Source: Aurelia coerulea
Taxonomy: Eukaryota; Cnidaria; Scyphozoa; Semaeostomeae; Ulmaridae
Assembly: GCA_039566865.1 (NCBI GenBank)
Contig: CM076962.1
Coordinates: 8,302,743-8,366,742 of the forward strand
Direction of reading: 5' to 3'
Length of the DNA: 64,000 nucleotides
Below, in pieces: positions 10,360-21,720 of this stretch. The position numbers and the translations under genes are program-made. The notes below the pieces were generated by a model. The model did not search any database, had not been told where the DNA came from, and worked only from the letters and a program-made list of their open reading frames with translations. Each line of letters starts with the position of its first letter. Position 1 is the stretch's first letter.

Positions 10360-11685
10360 TTTTTTTTTTAGTTTCAGATACAATAGTTTCAGAGCTAAAA
10401 ATAGATACATAATTAAAGTTGTTATACAATTTAAATAGATACCTATAAAACTCCCGTAATGGTAGGCAGGGATAGCATTAAAAGGTCGAATTGAACTTCC
10501 ATAATGGTCCCCTCATAGGTTGTTTCTTAAAAAGAAAAGGCTAAAGTGCTTTTTGATGAAATGGGTCCAAAATCACGAGTCTTCGAGAGCAAATGAGGTG
10601 TCAGTACTACACATATATGTCATCTTCCTCTCTCTGTATATTTTTGAAAAATTTTCTTTAATTTTGTGTTTAAATTTTGTGTTAATATTGGTTGTAGATT
10701 TGAATCAGTTGCTAGACTATTCCATATTGTTGGCCCTAGGTTAGATAGACATTTTGGCATGTGTTACTTTTACGAAAAGGGACGTTTGATTTAAACTTAG
10801 ACCTTCGTGTTATTCGACTGTTGTCAACTGGATGGAATATTTCATCTGCAAAAGCTGGAGCAGTTCCTTTAAAAAATTTCATTATCTTTACACAGATATT
10901 TTGATTTGTTCTGTGTTTTGTGGGGAGCCAGTGTATAGCTTTGAATTTGTAGCCCCAACATATGCTGTACTTTTTAAATTCAGATAGAAACGAATGCATT
11001 TGTTTTGTGCCGATTGGGTTTTTTGGACAGCCTCTTTCCCAAAATTGGGTAAAATGATGTGCATGAATAATTACAGTGGGGTTGAATAAGGGCATTTAAA
11101 TGCAACCTGTGAAGGGAGTTATCCAGGAAGCTTTGTTTTCTTTACAGAAATTTCAGTTTGCCATTTATTTTTCCAAGCATTTTAGTTGCCATTGACTCCC
11201 CAGACAGATTTTCATCCATATCACATCCAAGGTATGTGACAATTGAGTGTTGTTTAATTTCTATATCAACCCTCCTAATGTTCAGCTTTTTTATGATTTT
11301 GCTAGTTTTTCTTCTGAAAAGAATGGATTTGGTTTTGTCCTCGCCTAAGTGAATACTTTGCTTGTTTTCCACAAACCAATTGCAGGGGGAGTTAAAATTC
11401 CTATTTAAATTGGTCTCTATGTTCTCAATATCTTCGTCTCTAAAGATTAGGCAAGAATCATCTGCGTACAGAAGCAGGTCACAGTCGACAGCTTGTGTCA
11501 TGTCATTCACATAAAGGAGAAATATGAGTGGACCAAGAATTGACCCCTGAGGGACTCCACATGACAAATTACCAGGGTAGATTACCTCTTGTTTTGGATG
11601 CACTGTAAATTTTGCCTTAGCAAGCCTGTGTCTCTTGTGTTTTGTGGACGATTTTGAAGTAAGGTATGCAGCGGCGTGGCCAGGG
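10360..11685 (-). pseudogene. LINE family E, 5'-truncated copy (reverse transcriptase)
   Basis: The frame at 11142-11804 (-) holds the reverse-transcriptase block GVPQGSILGPLIFLLYVND and the catalytic YADD, then thumb-region text (HLGEDKTKSILF, YLGC.MDENLSGES). A second frame at 10736-11095 carries the C-terminus (FFKGTAPAFADEIFHPVD, ITRRS). Stops and frameshifts separate them. The 3' untranslated part shares CGACCTTTTAATGCTATCCCTGCC with LINE E at 56.8-59.7 kb, so both belong to one family. The 5' cut is near 11685, where unrelated GC-rich repeat sequence begins. Confidence 0.8.
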
Positions 11686-12085
11686 TAAGGGGGGCAACGG
11701 AACGAGGGGATCTGGGGGTGAAGCCCCCAGGAAAATGCTTTTGGGCCACGCCCTTTACTTTGGCTTAGAATGCATCTCCCAATATCATGCTTGCCATTAA
11801 TCACATGGAAACCTTGATTATTTTGTGACAGTTATTCTATGAAGTAGAGCACGGGGAAAACTTTTTTGAAGATACATCCTTTACCGTTGCTTAGAGGGCA
11901 GCTCCTGATTCCATATTTGTCAGTGCTAGAATGAAAGCTTTGAAATTTGGTAAGACTTATCTTCTATGCGATCTGAAATGATCCTCTGCAATTTTTTCAT
12001 TTCTTTCCCAATACAGAGAATGATTATAAACACATTCAGACAGCAGTGAATTTACAATGTCGTGTCGTATATCTCCTGATGACTA
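11686..12085. other. Spacer with a GC-rich repeat fragment
   Basis: GGATCTGGGGGTGAAGCCCCCAG near 11718-11740 forms a short hairpin and resembles text at 30860 and 15486. The rest is featureless. Confidence 0.4.
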
Positions 12086-12295
12086 CAATCATGGACAAAA
12101 TAGTTTGAGACAAATTCATTTTAATTTTAGATTTGACTATTGAAGATCCCCCTCCCCCTTATTCAATGTTGGTGACGTGTCGAGGAAGGTTTTCGGATTT
12201 TTCAACATTGATTGTGGGGGGAAAGGGGGGAAGGATGCTCAACAGTTCAAAATATCAGAAAAAATGAATTTGTCTCATAATTATGTCCATGATTG
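12086..12295. mobile_element. TA-flanked MITE, 210 bp
   Basis: Inverted ends CAATCATGGACAAAAT and CAATCATGGACATAAT, each followed inward by TTGAGACAAATTCATTTT-like text. TA duplications lie at 12084-12085 and 12296-12297, as for Tc1/mariner derivatives. There is no coding capacity. Confidence 0.8.
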
Positions 12296-14788
12296 TAGTA
12301 TTTTGAATAAACTGCATATTAGCATACGTTAACTATGATCGTGCTTAATCTAGATGAGCCAGAAAAGACTTGCAACGTTGTATTCCAAATACTTTAGAAG
12401 CAGGTAGCGTCCTGTTATGAAAACCTGGTGTATTTTGAAACTAAAATAGTTGCATTCACGTGTCATTTTAATGATTTTTTTAGACCTACATTGATCCTTG
12501 TTAAAATCAAATTGAAAAATCAACAGTGGCGAAGTTAGAGGGCATGCTTGTCATGCTCAGCATGACCAAACATTTTCAAAAAGAACATTTTTTTCAATCA
12601 CAAAAAATAGGTTTTTCTGCTCGAAAACGCAGTTTCTTATCGCCTAACCAGTTCAAAAATACAACGATTGATCGAATGACCCCCCCCCCCCTGGTCAATA
12701 TGGCTTCTGATGATATCCCCCGTATTCAGTTCGGCTCAGCCAATGAGATTCGCCACTGAGAGCAAGACGAATGTCAACAGGGCATCCAATCTGGTCATGT
12801 CCTCAATCCTTGAGCACGACCTACCGGAAATCCCCCTATGAATACGGTCATGCCCATAAGGTTGGTACCCTATGTTTCATCATGCCCGACAAAGTAGTCC
12901 ACTTCTGAAACAAAAGGAACGAACAAAGCTTGGTCTGGCAAAGCGAGAAGAGCATGACCTCGTCGTTAAAATCATCATAACCTAATCCTACAATTTCGAT
13001 GAATGGTTCGTTTTGATTGGCTGAATATTTTATTCTGCAAAATCATTGCAAAGATTTTCTACATCAAGGCATGTCAAGTTCTCAGGGCATGAGTGTCGTA
13101 TGCAGGGCAACCCTGTGTCATTTCGTGAGTTTAACACTGACAAGAGTGTTTAGGCCTAGCCGATTATGGCGCAAGTTCAAGCTCAGGAAATTATTGCTGA
13201 CTGATCGAGACCTTGTGTCTCAGTTATTAAGAATGTCCTTTGCTTCGAGGACTGTTGCTGAGCAGAAGCACATCTACCAACAACAGCGACCAATGCGGAA
13301 ATTGGCTGTGTGCGAGTGAAGGTATGAAAGGGGCTGTTTTGTTGGCCATGTACATTAGTAGGCCAGGCAGGTGTATCCCAAACATGAACAGAAACAGGCT
13401 ATACCAACATTCATGGCATGTGTTCCTCTCTGATTGCAAAACTGGCTAGGTGCACTGGTGCAGTATTATCATAATTTGTTGCTGACTATGAGAACTTTCA
13501 CATGCCCACCATCCATGGTGAAGGAACTTTGATGATTGTCTGTTGATGATTGCAGTATTATCATAAGTGCTGATCAAAGGACCTTTCCAAGAGAATTTTC
13601 CTGTTTGTGCAGTATTTTCATAATTTGTTGCTGACTATGAGAAATTTCACAAGGAACTTTCCTGTTGGTGATTGCAGTATTATAATCATAATTTTTTACT
13701 TATCAGAACAGCTTCCTCCCACAACAGCCAATTTTCTTTTATGGTCAATTGTAATGCAGTTTGATTACCCCCCAGTTTTACTGTTGCCATGAGCTGGTGG
13801 GGTTCCTTATGCTTAAACATAAGATCCTTTTGGATGATTACAAAGTCCGTCCTGAGCTAAGCAAGCATAAGAAAATCTGAATATCGAGTTCTTCATAACC
13901 CCAAATGATCGTTGTGATGCTGTTTTTAGCTACAGTCAGAGGGATGAATGTTGCTGCTAAAGTCACCTTCAATAGCAAATCAAGCGCCTTGTAAAACGAC
14001 AAGAATCGCCCGAAAAGCAATATTTTGATTTTTATGTCAAACGAAGATGATACGCAACAAATCAAAAATCATTACCCCTAGTTGGCTTGGTTCGTGCATG
14101 AAACTATTGGTGCATCGTCTAAAATTAGATGTCATGTGAGATTAACGATAACCCAAAATTACTTATGCAGAACTCTGCAGAACGTTTCTATTCGCGGGCA
14201 TCTAATTTGAGACAAGCAGTCACGAAAATAACATCTGTGCAGAATCGTATGCATGAAGATGTTTTGGTTCAGTGTGATCATGTGCCTTCCCTCAGTGAAT
14301 GGCGCCATTGTTTGATGGGATTCTGCACCTTTCCTCTCAACTTCACCTGCGACGTTTGCATATTTGCATCTGTAGCTGTGCAGGAGGGGGTCCTTCTACC
14401 TTCGGTGAGGCTGCGAATGCTACCCTCTGTGCAGGCCGCCGTTTACATCATCCTCTAAAGTTGACTTATTTGCATAATGAGTACTATCAACGAGTGGCTA
14501 ATGATGCGTTCGTTCTAGAAAACGATTGTTTTAACGTAATTAAGCTGCTAATGAAGTCAAGAACGTGCCAATTCTGGGTAAATTTGTTGCTGTGCCAGGG
14601 TAAACATTATGGTGATTTATCCATCTTATGGTGTCAAATCTGTCTAACATGAAACATGCCGACGTCAAATTTTTCTATCTGATCGCGGGAAACTTCTGTC
14701 TTGTGTGCGCTTTCTGTGCGCTTTCTTTATTTCAGTGCCAATTAGCAGAGGTAAAACGTTAATCAATTGCTTTAACGAGCGTGACGGA
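12296..14788. other. Non-coding stretch with weak tandem repeats
   Basis: Between 13455 and 13695 the phrase GCAGTATTATCATAATTTGTTGCTGACTATGAGA recurs in part three to four times with about 90-bp spacing. A frame at 13017-13319 (+) has no motif or good splice sites. I see no gene. Confidence 0.4.
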
Positions 14789-14819
<31 letters not shown>

Positions 14820-14834
14820 ACTTTCTTTCTTTCT
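14789..14834. repeat. (CTTT)n microsatellite
   Basis: About eleven CTTT units with one CTTA and one CTGA interruption. Confidence 0.95.
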
Positions 14835-14940
14835 GACTTTCTGACTGACCCGGAGCCCCCTCTTAGATTACAAAGTTGGACTTTGTAATCAAAAATGGAA
14901 AACTCAAGCTAAATTTGCCTTGCAACTGTTCAACAAAATT

Positions 14941-15260
14941 AAATGTGAAAATCTTGACACAAAATGCCTGCCAAATTTATGACAAGCTTAAAATGCCTTT
15001 CTTTGAAATGTCAGACTTAAAACAAGAACACATGAAAACCAAGTCTTGGCCTAACATTTTTGAAAATATGAGTTTTCCCTCTGTGTTCAGACACATAAAT
15101 GTGAAAATCTTGACACAAAATGCCTGCCAAATTTATGACAAGCTTAAATGCCTCGGAAATGTCAGACTTGAAACCAAAACAAAAACATTTGAAAACCAAA
15201 TCTTGGCCTGAAATTTTTGAAAATGGGAGTTTTCCCTTGTGTTCAGGTGCATATTTAACC
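14941..15260. repeat. Two tandem copies of a 157-bp unit
   Basis: Units begin AAATGTGAAAATCTTGACAC at 14941 and 15098. They share ATGCCTGCCAAATTTATGAC and TTTTGAAAATNNGAGTTTTC. A few substitutions and small indels separate them. Confidence 0.9.
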
Positions 15261-15490
15261 TGTAAAAGGATAGGCGTTGTCCCCATCCTTGTGGAAAGGG
15301 GGCGTTTCCTGGTTTAAAAAGGGTGTGGCCCAAAAAAAATTTCAAAAATAAAAAAAAAAATTGAAAATGGGAGTTTTCCCTCGTGTTCAGGTGCATATTT
15401 AACCTGTAAAGGGATAGGCGTTGTCCCCATCCTTGTGGAAAGGGGGCGTTTCCTGGTTTAAAAAGGGTGTGGCCCAAAAAAAATTTCCGG
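15230..15490. repeat. Two tandem copies of a 144-bp unit
   Basis: GTGCATATTTAACCTGTAAA occurs at about 15248 and 15392, each followed by GGATAGGCGTTGTCCCCATC and GGTGTGGCCCAAAAAAAATT. The copies are nearly identical, so this duplication is younger than the 157-bp one. Confidence 0.9.
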
Positions 15491-15600
15491 GGGCTCCGCC
15501 CCCGGACCCCGCGCTCTTTGCGCCTACGGCACAAAGAGTTTCCCTTTTTGCGCCTTCGGCGCAGAGCATGACCAGTCCTTTTGAGCCAGCTTCGCCCCTG
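15486..15600. repeat. GC-rich double hairpin
   Basis: CCGGGGGCTCCGCCCCCGG is a perfect short hairpin. Next, CTCTTTGCGCCTACGGCAC overlaps a partial inverted copy, and TGCGCCTTCGGCGCA is a second hairpin. GC content is far above the neighbourhood. Confidence 0.85.
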
Positions 15601-17380
15601 AAAATCAACACAGTAAGCTAGCTTGTAAAATCCTAAAAAGTGCGACCATTTTATGTCTCAGTCAACCCCCACAGTAGCAATTAACAATTATGTTACAAGC
15701 GAAGTTTTCTAGGTTTTACGGCAAACTGATTGACAAGTTCAACCAACTTAATGTCTTTGGACAAGTCTCTTTCGCTGCTGATGAGCAGCAAACTCTCAAG
15801 ACGGTCTTCTTCCATCTTGGCACGCACGTAATTGTTTATTATTTTAACCTTGCTGTGGCATCGCTCGCAGAGGGCAATGGTCACGGGTATGGTTGCAGCA
15901 ATCTGGATGACGCGAAAGAGGTTTGGATACAGGTTAGCAAGATCACCCCCAGAAAACTTTTTAAGGATTAGGAGCAGGAATGGATTTTTAAATTGCTTTG
16001 CTTTCCTCTCCTCCATATCATGCAGCAAATTTTCGAAAAATCCTGATTCTCGGAACATGGAGTATTCACGACCGGCTTCTTCCTGTGCAACATCATATCT
16101 GCTGGCAAGTTTCTTTATTTTGGCAACGTTCGCGTCATTCCATTTGGAAGGACAAAGTGCCGAAAGTTGAACCATTACTTCACAGTCCTCGGAAGAGAAT
16201 CTTTTCTGCAACTCGTTCAGCAAAAGATCCTAAAGAGTATAGTAGAAACTGCGGCGGAAAGTATCTTCTTGTGATTCTGCCTGAATATTCTCAGTTTCGG
16301 CACCAATTCTATGGCTGAAGGTGGCATCTAGCAAGGTTTGACCATCAGCTAAGCGACTTGGCAATGTGCAGCGTCTTTTATCTGGTGGACTGAAATCATC
16401 AAGGATTCCAAACTAGGCTGCCTTTTCTTTAGCCATCTACCGAAGAAATCTGTCGGATAAGGGTGGTGACTGAGTCTACTGTGGTAACCATATCCATCTC
16501 TTCTCTTTGCAGATACTCTGGTGCATATCTAGAACGATCAAAGCATTCTTTGAGAATCAGCACCTTTAGTAGGAATTCGAAGGTTCCGATTCTTATCAAG
16601 AGCCCTTCGCAAGTTGCGTCGCTAGATTTAAGCTCTTCGAGTGTGGCAATCAGGGCTGGTAGAGTGTTGACTGTGGCAGCAAGATTGTCTGCCCTTGCGG
16701 TCCAACGGGTGTCCGAAAATGCACGAAGAGCAGTTCTCCCTTCTTGGATTGAATTTTTTTTAGATTTTCCTCATAAACAGCCATGCGTTGTGGAGACCCC
16801 TCCATTACCGTGAAGATCGACCCAATTGTTGCAAAGACATCTTTTACCAATGGTAAGTGTCTCGGCACACTTTCCTAGAACCAAATTGAGACGATGTACA
16901 AAGCAATGAAAGTAGAGTGACATGGTCGCACCAGCTTCTGTAAGCTTCTGCTGCATTCCGTTGTCTTTTCCAGACATGTTGCTAGCATCATCGAATCCTT
17001 TCCCAATCATGTCCTTCAACGGAATTTCATGCTTGCCAAGCTCTTCAACGAGGACGTCCGACAACGACTTTCTTCTCAAGCTTTGGACGTGTTTGAGTCC
17101 AACAACGCGCTCGTAGATAGTGTGATCATGAACATATCTGAGGACGATTGACATGTAGGAATGCTTATGACTCGTGACTTCATCAAGTTCCATAGAATAG
17201 AATCTGCTTTTCTTTACCTGTTCCTTGATGGTCTCCAACACATTATCGGAAATTATGCCTAACATCTCGTTCTGAATGTCATTGCTTAGCCAAGAAACAT
17301 TTTCAGGATTTTTGTCTAACCACTTGTGCATTGTGCTTGGCGAGAAATTGTATCTCTTCAAGAAACTTCCCCTGGTTTAA
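15601..17380 (-). pseudogene. hAT-type transposase, DUF4371 core and dimerisation end
   Basis: The frame 16771-17361 (-) has the DUF4371-like pattern SRFYSMELDEVTSHKHSYMS, then GFDDASNMSGKDNGMQ and FHCFVHRLNLVL. The frame 15693-16223 (-) is the hAT C-terminal dimerisation region: NLYPNLFRVIQIAATIPVT, then CERCHSKVKIINNYVRAKM. Between them (16224-16770) the family pattern continues in other frames (FSDTRWTARADNLAATVNTL), so at least two frameshifts are present. The enzyme would have been a DNA transposase or a zinc-finger-MYM-like derivative. A likely acceptor AAACCAG precedes the 5' end near 17379; the N-terminal part lies at 18850-19893. Confidence 0.8.
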
Positions 17381-18846
17381 GGACGTTGACTTCTCATCGC
17401 ACAGTGTGCCCAGGGTGGGAAAAAAATAATTTTCGAGTTTTTGATTTTGAACCTTTAAGGGATATTTTTCAATTGCATATACCCTGTACTAAAAGGTGCA
17501 AAAGACCAGACTTCAAAATATCCATCCGTTCCAGAGATACAGCACTTCAAAGTTGCAAGTTTCACAAAACTTAACTGAACGAATTCTTCAAGCAGTTTTT
17601 TGTCTCAAATAGTATGCATCAAACATTTAATCATTGATTCGCTTCCCCTAAAGTTACAGCGATTGCAATAGGCTTATTCAAAAGCTGGGGAAATAAGCTT
17701 TCTAACTATCATCAATAGAATTTGATATTGGCAATGAAATTATTTCAATTTTGGGAGCAAACTTGCGACATAAATAGTTTTTATTTCCCTTGTCGCCGTC
17801 TGTAACATCTTGTTACGTTTTATAGATTTCAAAAGATGCGGGTCATTGCGGGGATATGCCGTTGCTTCCTTGTTATTGAATGCACTTCGAGGGAGTAGAA
17901 AATGCTAATTTCGCTTAAGGGGGGATAAGGACAAAGGGTGGGGAATGGTTTCAAGACGGTGCTCTCGGCGTCAAAATTACAAAAGTTCTTGTTCTCATAT
18001 GTTCTGTTGATGTTGCACTACCTGTAGGAAAATATTTCGTTTAATACGATGATGCTTTCCTCAATATAATACCAGCCTTAGCTCATCCCAAACTTAAATT
18101 TGAAAAAGGAGGTTGATGGGTAGGGGGTCAAAGAACCGGAGGGGGGGGGTGAGTAAAGTGCGCCTTTTTTCAAAAATAGAATAATAAGAGCTTATCACCA
18201 TATTATGAATTTCGATATTGCATTCTTCCATCAACAGTATTGCATAACAAACATTGTATGCATTTTAGGGGAAACCACTCACATGTACATTGATGCTGTA
18301 TTCATCTCTTCAGTCGCAAAATTGTGGTGCACGTTCTTTTGCGTCATCTCTTACTTCTCCACACACTAAACGACATGGACATGGTCCCTTTGAGGCAATG
18401 TAGGGATTTGACACGATGCTCACTTTTTTGTCAAAAACAACTGAGTTCTTGTTAGTAAACAACTCGAATTCATACAAACCAGTTCACAAGTTTTTCTTTA
18501 TTCCTTGAGATTTATATTGAAATGGTTATAGTGAAACACCCTATACTAGTCTTAGAAAACTTTACGTAATAAAGAATACATTTTTGGAAAATAAAGAAAT
18601 CTAGTACAGAAAGATGGACATGAAACCACTAAATATTCCTATGGGAATATTGGGTCCCAGACCTCGTAAATAGTAGTTATTTCACTCAAGCTCGTTGTCT
18701 TTACCATTGCTGATTCCTGATGCGCTCTTGAAACCTTCTCTGAAAATACCAGCAGTAAATTCAATACAGTGCTATTTTGTCAAAATCGCCCAAATAAAGA
18801 AATTTGCCCCAGCACCCCCCTATTTCGGAAAATTGTAAGATATCCT
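17381..18846 (-). other. Intron or insertion inside the hAT gene
   Basis: About 1.47 kb separates the N- and C-terminal parts of the transposase. I found neither inverted ends nor a phase-compatible donor, so I cannot say whether it is an intron or a later insertion. It contains a G run at 18141-18149 and no convincing frame. Confidence 0.45.
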
Positions 18847-18849
18847 TCA

Positions 18850-19256
18850 TGTCATGTCCTCCTTTATAAAACCTTTCGAACGAGCCCTCAACCATATTTT
18901 TATCAGTTTTCTTTCTTGCGCTATGAATTTATTCTCGAAATCGGAGATCTGGGCACACTGTGCATCGTGTCCAAGAAAGGCCTCGTTTTGCAAAGCGATG
19001 TGTCGCACTACATCAAAGATAACAGCTGCAATTTCTCTGTTCTCTTTTTTCTCCTTCTCTCTTCTCGATGCATTTACAGCTTCTGCCTCCGAAAGCTGAA
19101 CATTTACTGGTTTAACTGTTCTTCTACATATTGCCCTCTCTCTGCTCAGTTGATGCATTCTTGATTTGATATGCTTCTCTATTCTGCCTTCTTTGCCCAT
19201 GGCGTTCTTCCAATTTCGAAAACCTTCCTTGATGAAAGGTGTTTCGGCGCAGTCAA
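18850..19256 (-). pseudogene. hAT transposase exon 2 (TTF-type finger region)
   Basis: Begins after an acceptor TTGTTTTTAG and reads VDCAETPFIKEGFRNWKNAM, then HIKSRMHQL, then EIAAVIFDVVRHIALQNEAFLGHD. This is the second half of the TTF-type zinc finger and the following helix found at the N-terminus of DUF4371/hAT proteins. The phase (G|TT) fits the donor of exon 1. Confidence 0.75.
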
Positions 19257-19496
19257 CTAAAAACAACGAGATAATAAATTGTAATGTTGATAAAAAATGC
19301 TTTGACTTTGTGATGAGTTTTTGCATGTGTAATCATCCTTCAATTGCATCGAAAAGCTTTACCTATCAAAAGTTGCTCCATGGTGGGAAAGAACCTAACG
19401 AACGGCACCAACAAATTATATAAAATCAGTTGCTCTAAACAGGTAAAGCCGGACGAAAAGAAAAGGGTAGATTAAGTATAAAAAACTGTCACTTAC

Positions 19497-19893
19497 CAAG
19501 AGTTCCAAAAGTCCTGCAGTAGAAGCAGTACATTGCATCTCTTTCTGCAGGATACTCCAACCATTCATATGTACTATACTATTTCTTCTGAAATCTATAG
19601 TCCCTACTTCCATACTTTTTAGCTGGGAAATCGATGACGGGCTGTATGGGTCTGAGCATGAGTACTTGGTCAATGTTAACAACATTTTCCGTCGCAGGAT
19701 CACGAAGTGTACTTGAAGCCATTGCAAAAAGTTTGAAAAACCGTGTCTTTGCCCGCTCTTTTATTTGCAAATTTTCTTTTCTAAGAATGGAAGCAGTGTA
19801 ATGTGGCATGTGATATTGCATGAAATTGGATGGAGCAGACCATATTAAAGGCAAACTATCCCCTCGTTGATTGGCCGCTTTAACAATAGGCAT
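19497..19893 (-). pseudogene. hAT transposase exon 1 with a nonsense codon
   Basis: The exon encodes LRPIQPVIDFPAKKYGSRDY, then, after an in-frame TAG at 19579-19581, STYEWLEYPAERDAMYCFYC and RTFG. The family usually has Trp at the TAG position (KKW), so a single TGG to TAG change explains it. The donor G|GTAAGT ends the exon at 19497. The first Met is at 19893, only 22 bp from the opposing ATG at 19916. Confidence 0.75.
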
Positions 19894-19915
19894 ATGACGT
19901 AGGAGTCATTAAATC

Positions 19916-20245
19916 ATGACTGAGAGGCCAGAGGATATTGCGCGAGTTGGCGGGGAAATTAGGCCGATTATAGCAGTTGCAGCGAGAAATATGGCGAGGC
20001 GATTTGTGATTCCAGATATCGAAAATGATTCGAATTTACCTTCAGCCAGCGTGCCGTTACTCGTTTTTGGACGGGAAAGAGTTGTTACCCAACAATCAGG
20101 CCTAGTTAGCGACTTTTCGTCGGTGTTAGGTCAAACACCACCACAAGCATCACGACGAGGGAGCCAATATAAGACTTCGGTGCCATCAACGCTGTCAATG
20201 AGCCTAACATTTCAAGCTTCCAGGAGGAAGCCAAAGGAAAACAAG
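19916..20245 (+). CDS. Exon 1 of the CXC / P2X7-domain gene (tentative)
   Basis: Open from ATG 19916 to a strong donor AAG|GTAATT at 20245. The 110 residues are Ser/Arg rich with no known domain (MTERPEDIARVGGEIRP at the start, FQASRRKPKENK at the end). It ends in phase 0, while exon 2 needs a phase-1 partner, so either a small exon is missing, the sequence has an indel, or the true frame here is different. Linking it to exons 2-4 rests on proximity, strand and splice sites only. Confidence 0.45.
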
Positions 20246-20600
20246 GTAATTGAATGTTATATGTTCATTAGCTGGAAGCATCATCCGCTGATTGTGCCAA
20301 TGTAATGTAATAAGTTATCGACTTAGGCCATTTGCGATCCATAACTGTACACAGTGTCAAACTTGTTGTCATTGCCGAGTGTGATAGGAAAATTAAAACT
20401 GCAAATTATGAAAGCTCCTTAGCTTTTGAAACTCAGTTAGGGTTGTTTCTTATATTTTGAGAAATTGAGCCTGCTGTTTCTTATATTTTCAGTTTCAGGT
20501 ATTTTTTTAGTTAGCTAATAGTTCTTATTATAAGATGTGTGCATTTGATTTGCTCCCTGTTTGTTTCCTTTTATGTTACTCAATTTTTGGTGAAGTAGTC

Positions 20601-20620
20601 CTCTCTCTCTCTCTCTCTTC
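20601..20620. repeat. (CT)n tract in a splice acceptor
   Basis: About nine CT units form the polypyrimidine tract of the exon-2 acceptor ending TTAG at 20624. Length change here could alter splicing. Confidence 0.85.
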
Positions 20621-20624
20621 TTAG

Positions 20625-20758
20625 TGACATGTGATTGCAAAACACTCTGCCTTCGGAAAGGGTGCCCATGCAAGAGTCAACGTGAATTCTGCAATCCCGA
20701 CTGTACATGTACGGACACAAAGAAGAAACCCTGCCAGAACAGAGAGAATCCGCAAGCA
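20625..20758 (+). CDS. Exon 2: CXC-type cysteine-rich domain
   Basis: In the frame V-T-C the exon reads CDCKTLCLRKGCPC, then REFCNPDCTCTD, then KKPCQNRENPQA: nine cysteines with C-x-C, C-x4-C-x-C and C-x3-C-x-C spacing. This spacing is like the CXC/tesmin zinc-binding repeats that contact DNA in other proteins. The exon is bounded by TTAG (20624) and a donor GTAATA at 20759 and ends in phase 0. Confidence 0.65.
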
Positions 20759-21076
20759 GTAATAAGACAGTTAATTTTTCTTTAGCAAATCATGAATTTT
20801 ATTTTTGAAGTGATGAAATATCAAATGAAATTAGCAGTATACGGTATTGGACCCAAAGCCCATGGCCCAAATATAGGTTTTTTTTTCATAATTTAGTACT
20901 CGCTACCACTGCCAAAAATAATTTGGACTTTGCTGAACCTGTAAATGGGGGAGTGAGTTGAGCCAAACAAAATTTTAGTATCTGCCAGTTTTCCAACATC
21001 AAATTACTCTTGTGATCACATGAAATAGTTTATATTCATTATAAAACTGAAATACCAAAATCAACTTGGCAATCAA

Positions 21077-21078
<2 letters not shown>

Positions 21079-21107
<29 letters not shown>

Positions 21108-21300
21108 TGATTTTAACTTCTTTAGGCACGGTAGCCACGTCAGTCAAAGGACTGATTTACAGTGGGCCATGCAAATACATACAATAACTAAATTAAAAGA
21201 AAAGCATACAAAATTAAATAATCTTATTTACAAAACAATCTAATAAGCAAATTCAAAGTAATGCATGAAAGAGAGAATCATCATTCGCTGTTGGTATTGA
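21079..21300 (-). mobile_element. LINE 3' end with (ATCA)n tail, in intron 2
   Basis: The TGAT run at 21079-21107 followed by sequence typical of LINE 3' ends on the minus strand (ATTTACAGTGGGCC, CTTATTTACAAAAC) suggests a strongly 5'-truncated insertion. No coding sequence remains. Confidence 0.5.
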
Positions 21301-21525
21301 ACTAAATTGAATCTGAACTAAAGTCTGATACAAAATTGTAGATGTCATATCAGATTTGCATTCACACAAAATTAATAGTGCAAAAGACTCCAATTTTTGT
21401 TATTTGTGGACATTTTGACATGATCTAATTAGAGACAGATCTTAAGGTATATTACATTTGAAAAAATACTCTAAGTCAGTCATGAAACTATACAACTACA
21501 CTACACGCTCTCCGTTTTCCCAAAG

Positions 21526-21594
21526 GAAACAGCAAGAACACGCCAGCCAACGGAAGCAACTGCACCACAGCGAACAAATGTGATAAATGTGAGG
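21526..21594 (+). CDS. Exon 3: short linker exon
   Basis: Twenty-three codons (ETARTRQPTEATAPQRTNV, then INVR), phase 0 at both ends, acceptor CCCAAAG and donor AGG|GTATGT. The acceptor is weak, but the phases fit exons 2 and 4. Confidence 0.5.
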
Positions 21595-21720
21595 GTATGT
21601 ATGATCCTTTGAGTATTCTGACACACTTTTTTTGAGCTTTCCTGCCCCGTCATTACTATGAATATGTTTTATGGCATACCTACAACTTCAAACACTAATT
21701 TATTCCCTCGTTTCTCATAG

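Noticed and set aside
13017..13319. 100-codon frame
   Set aside because: No recognised family, and the opposite strand is open as well. Chance is likely.
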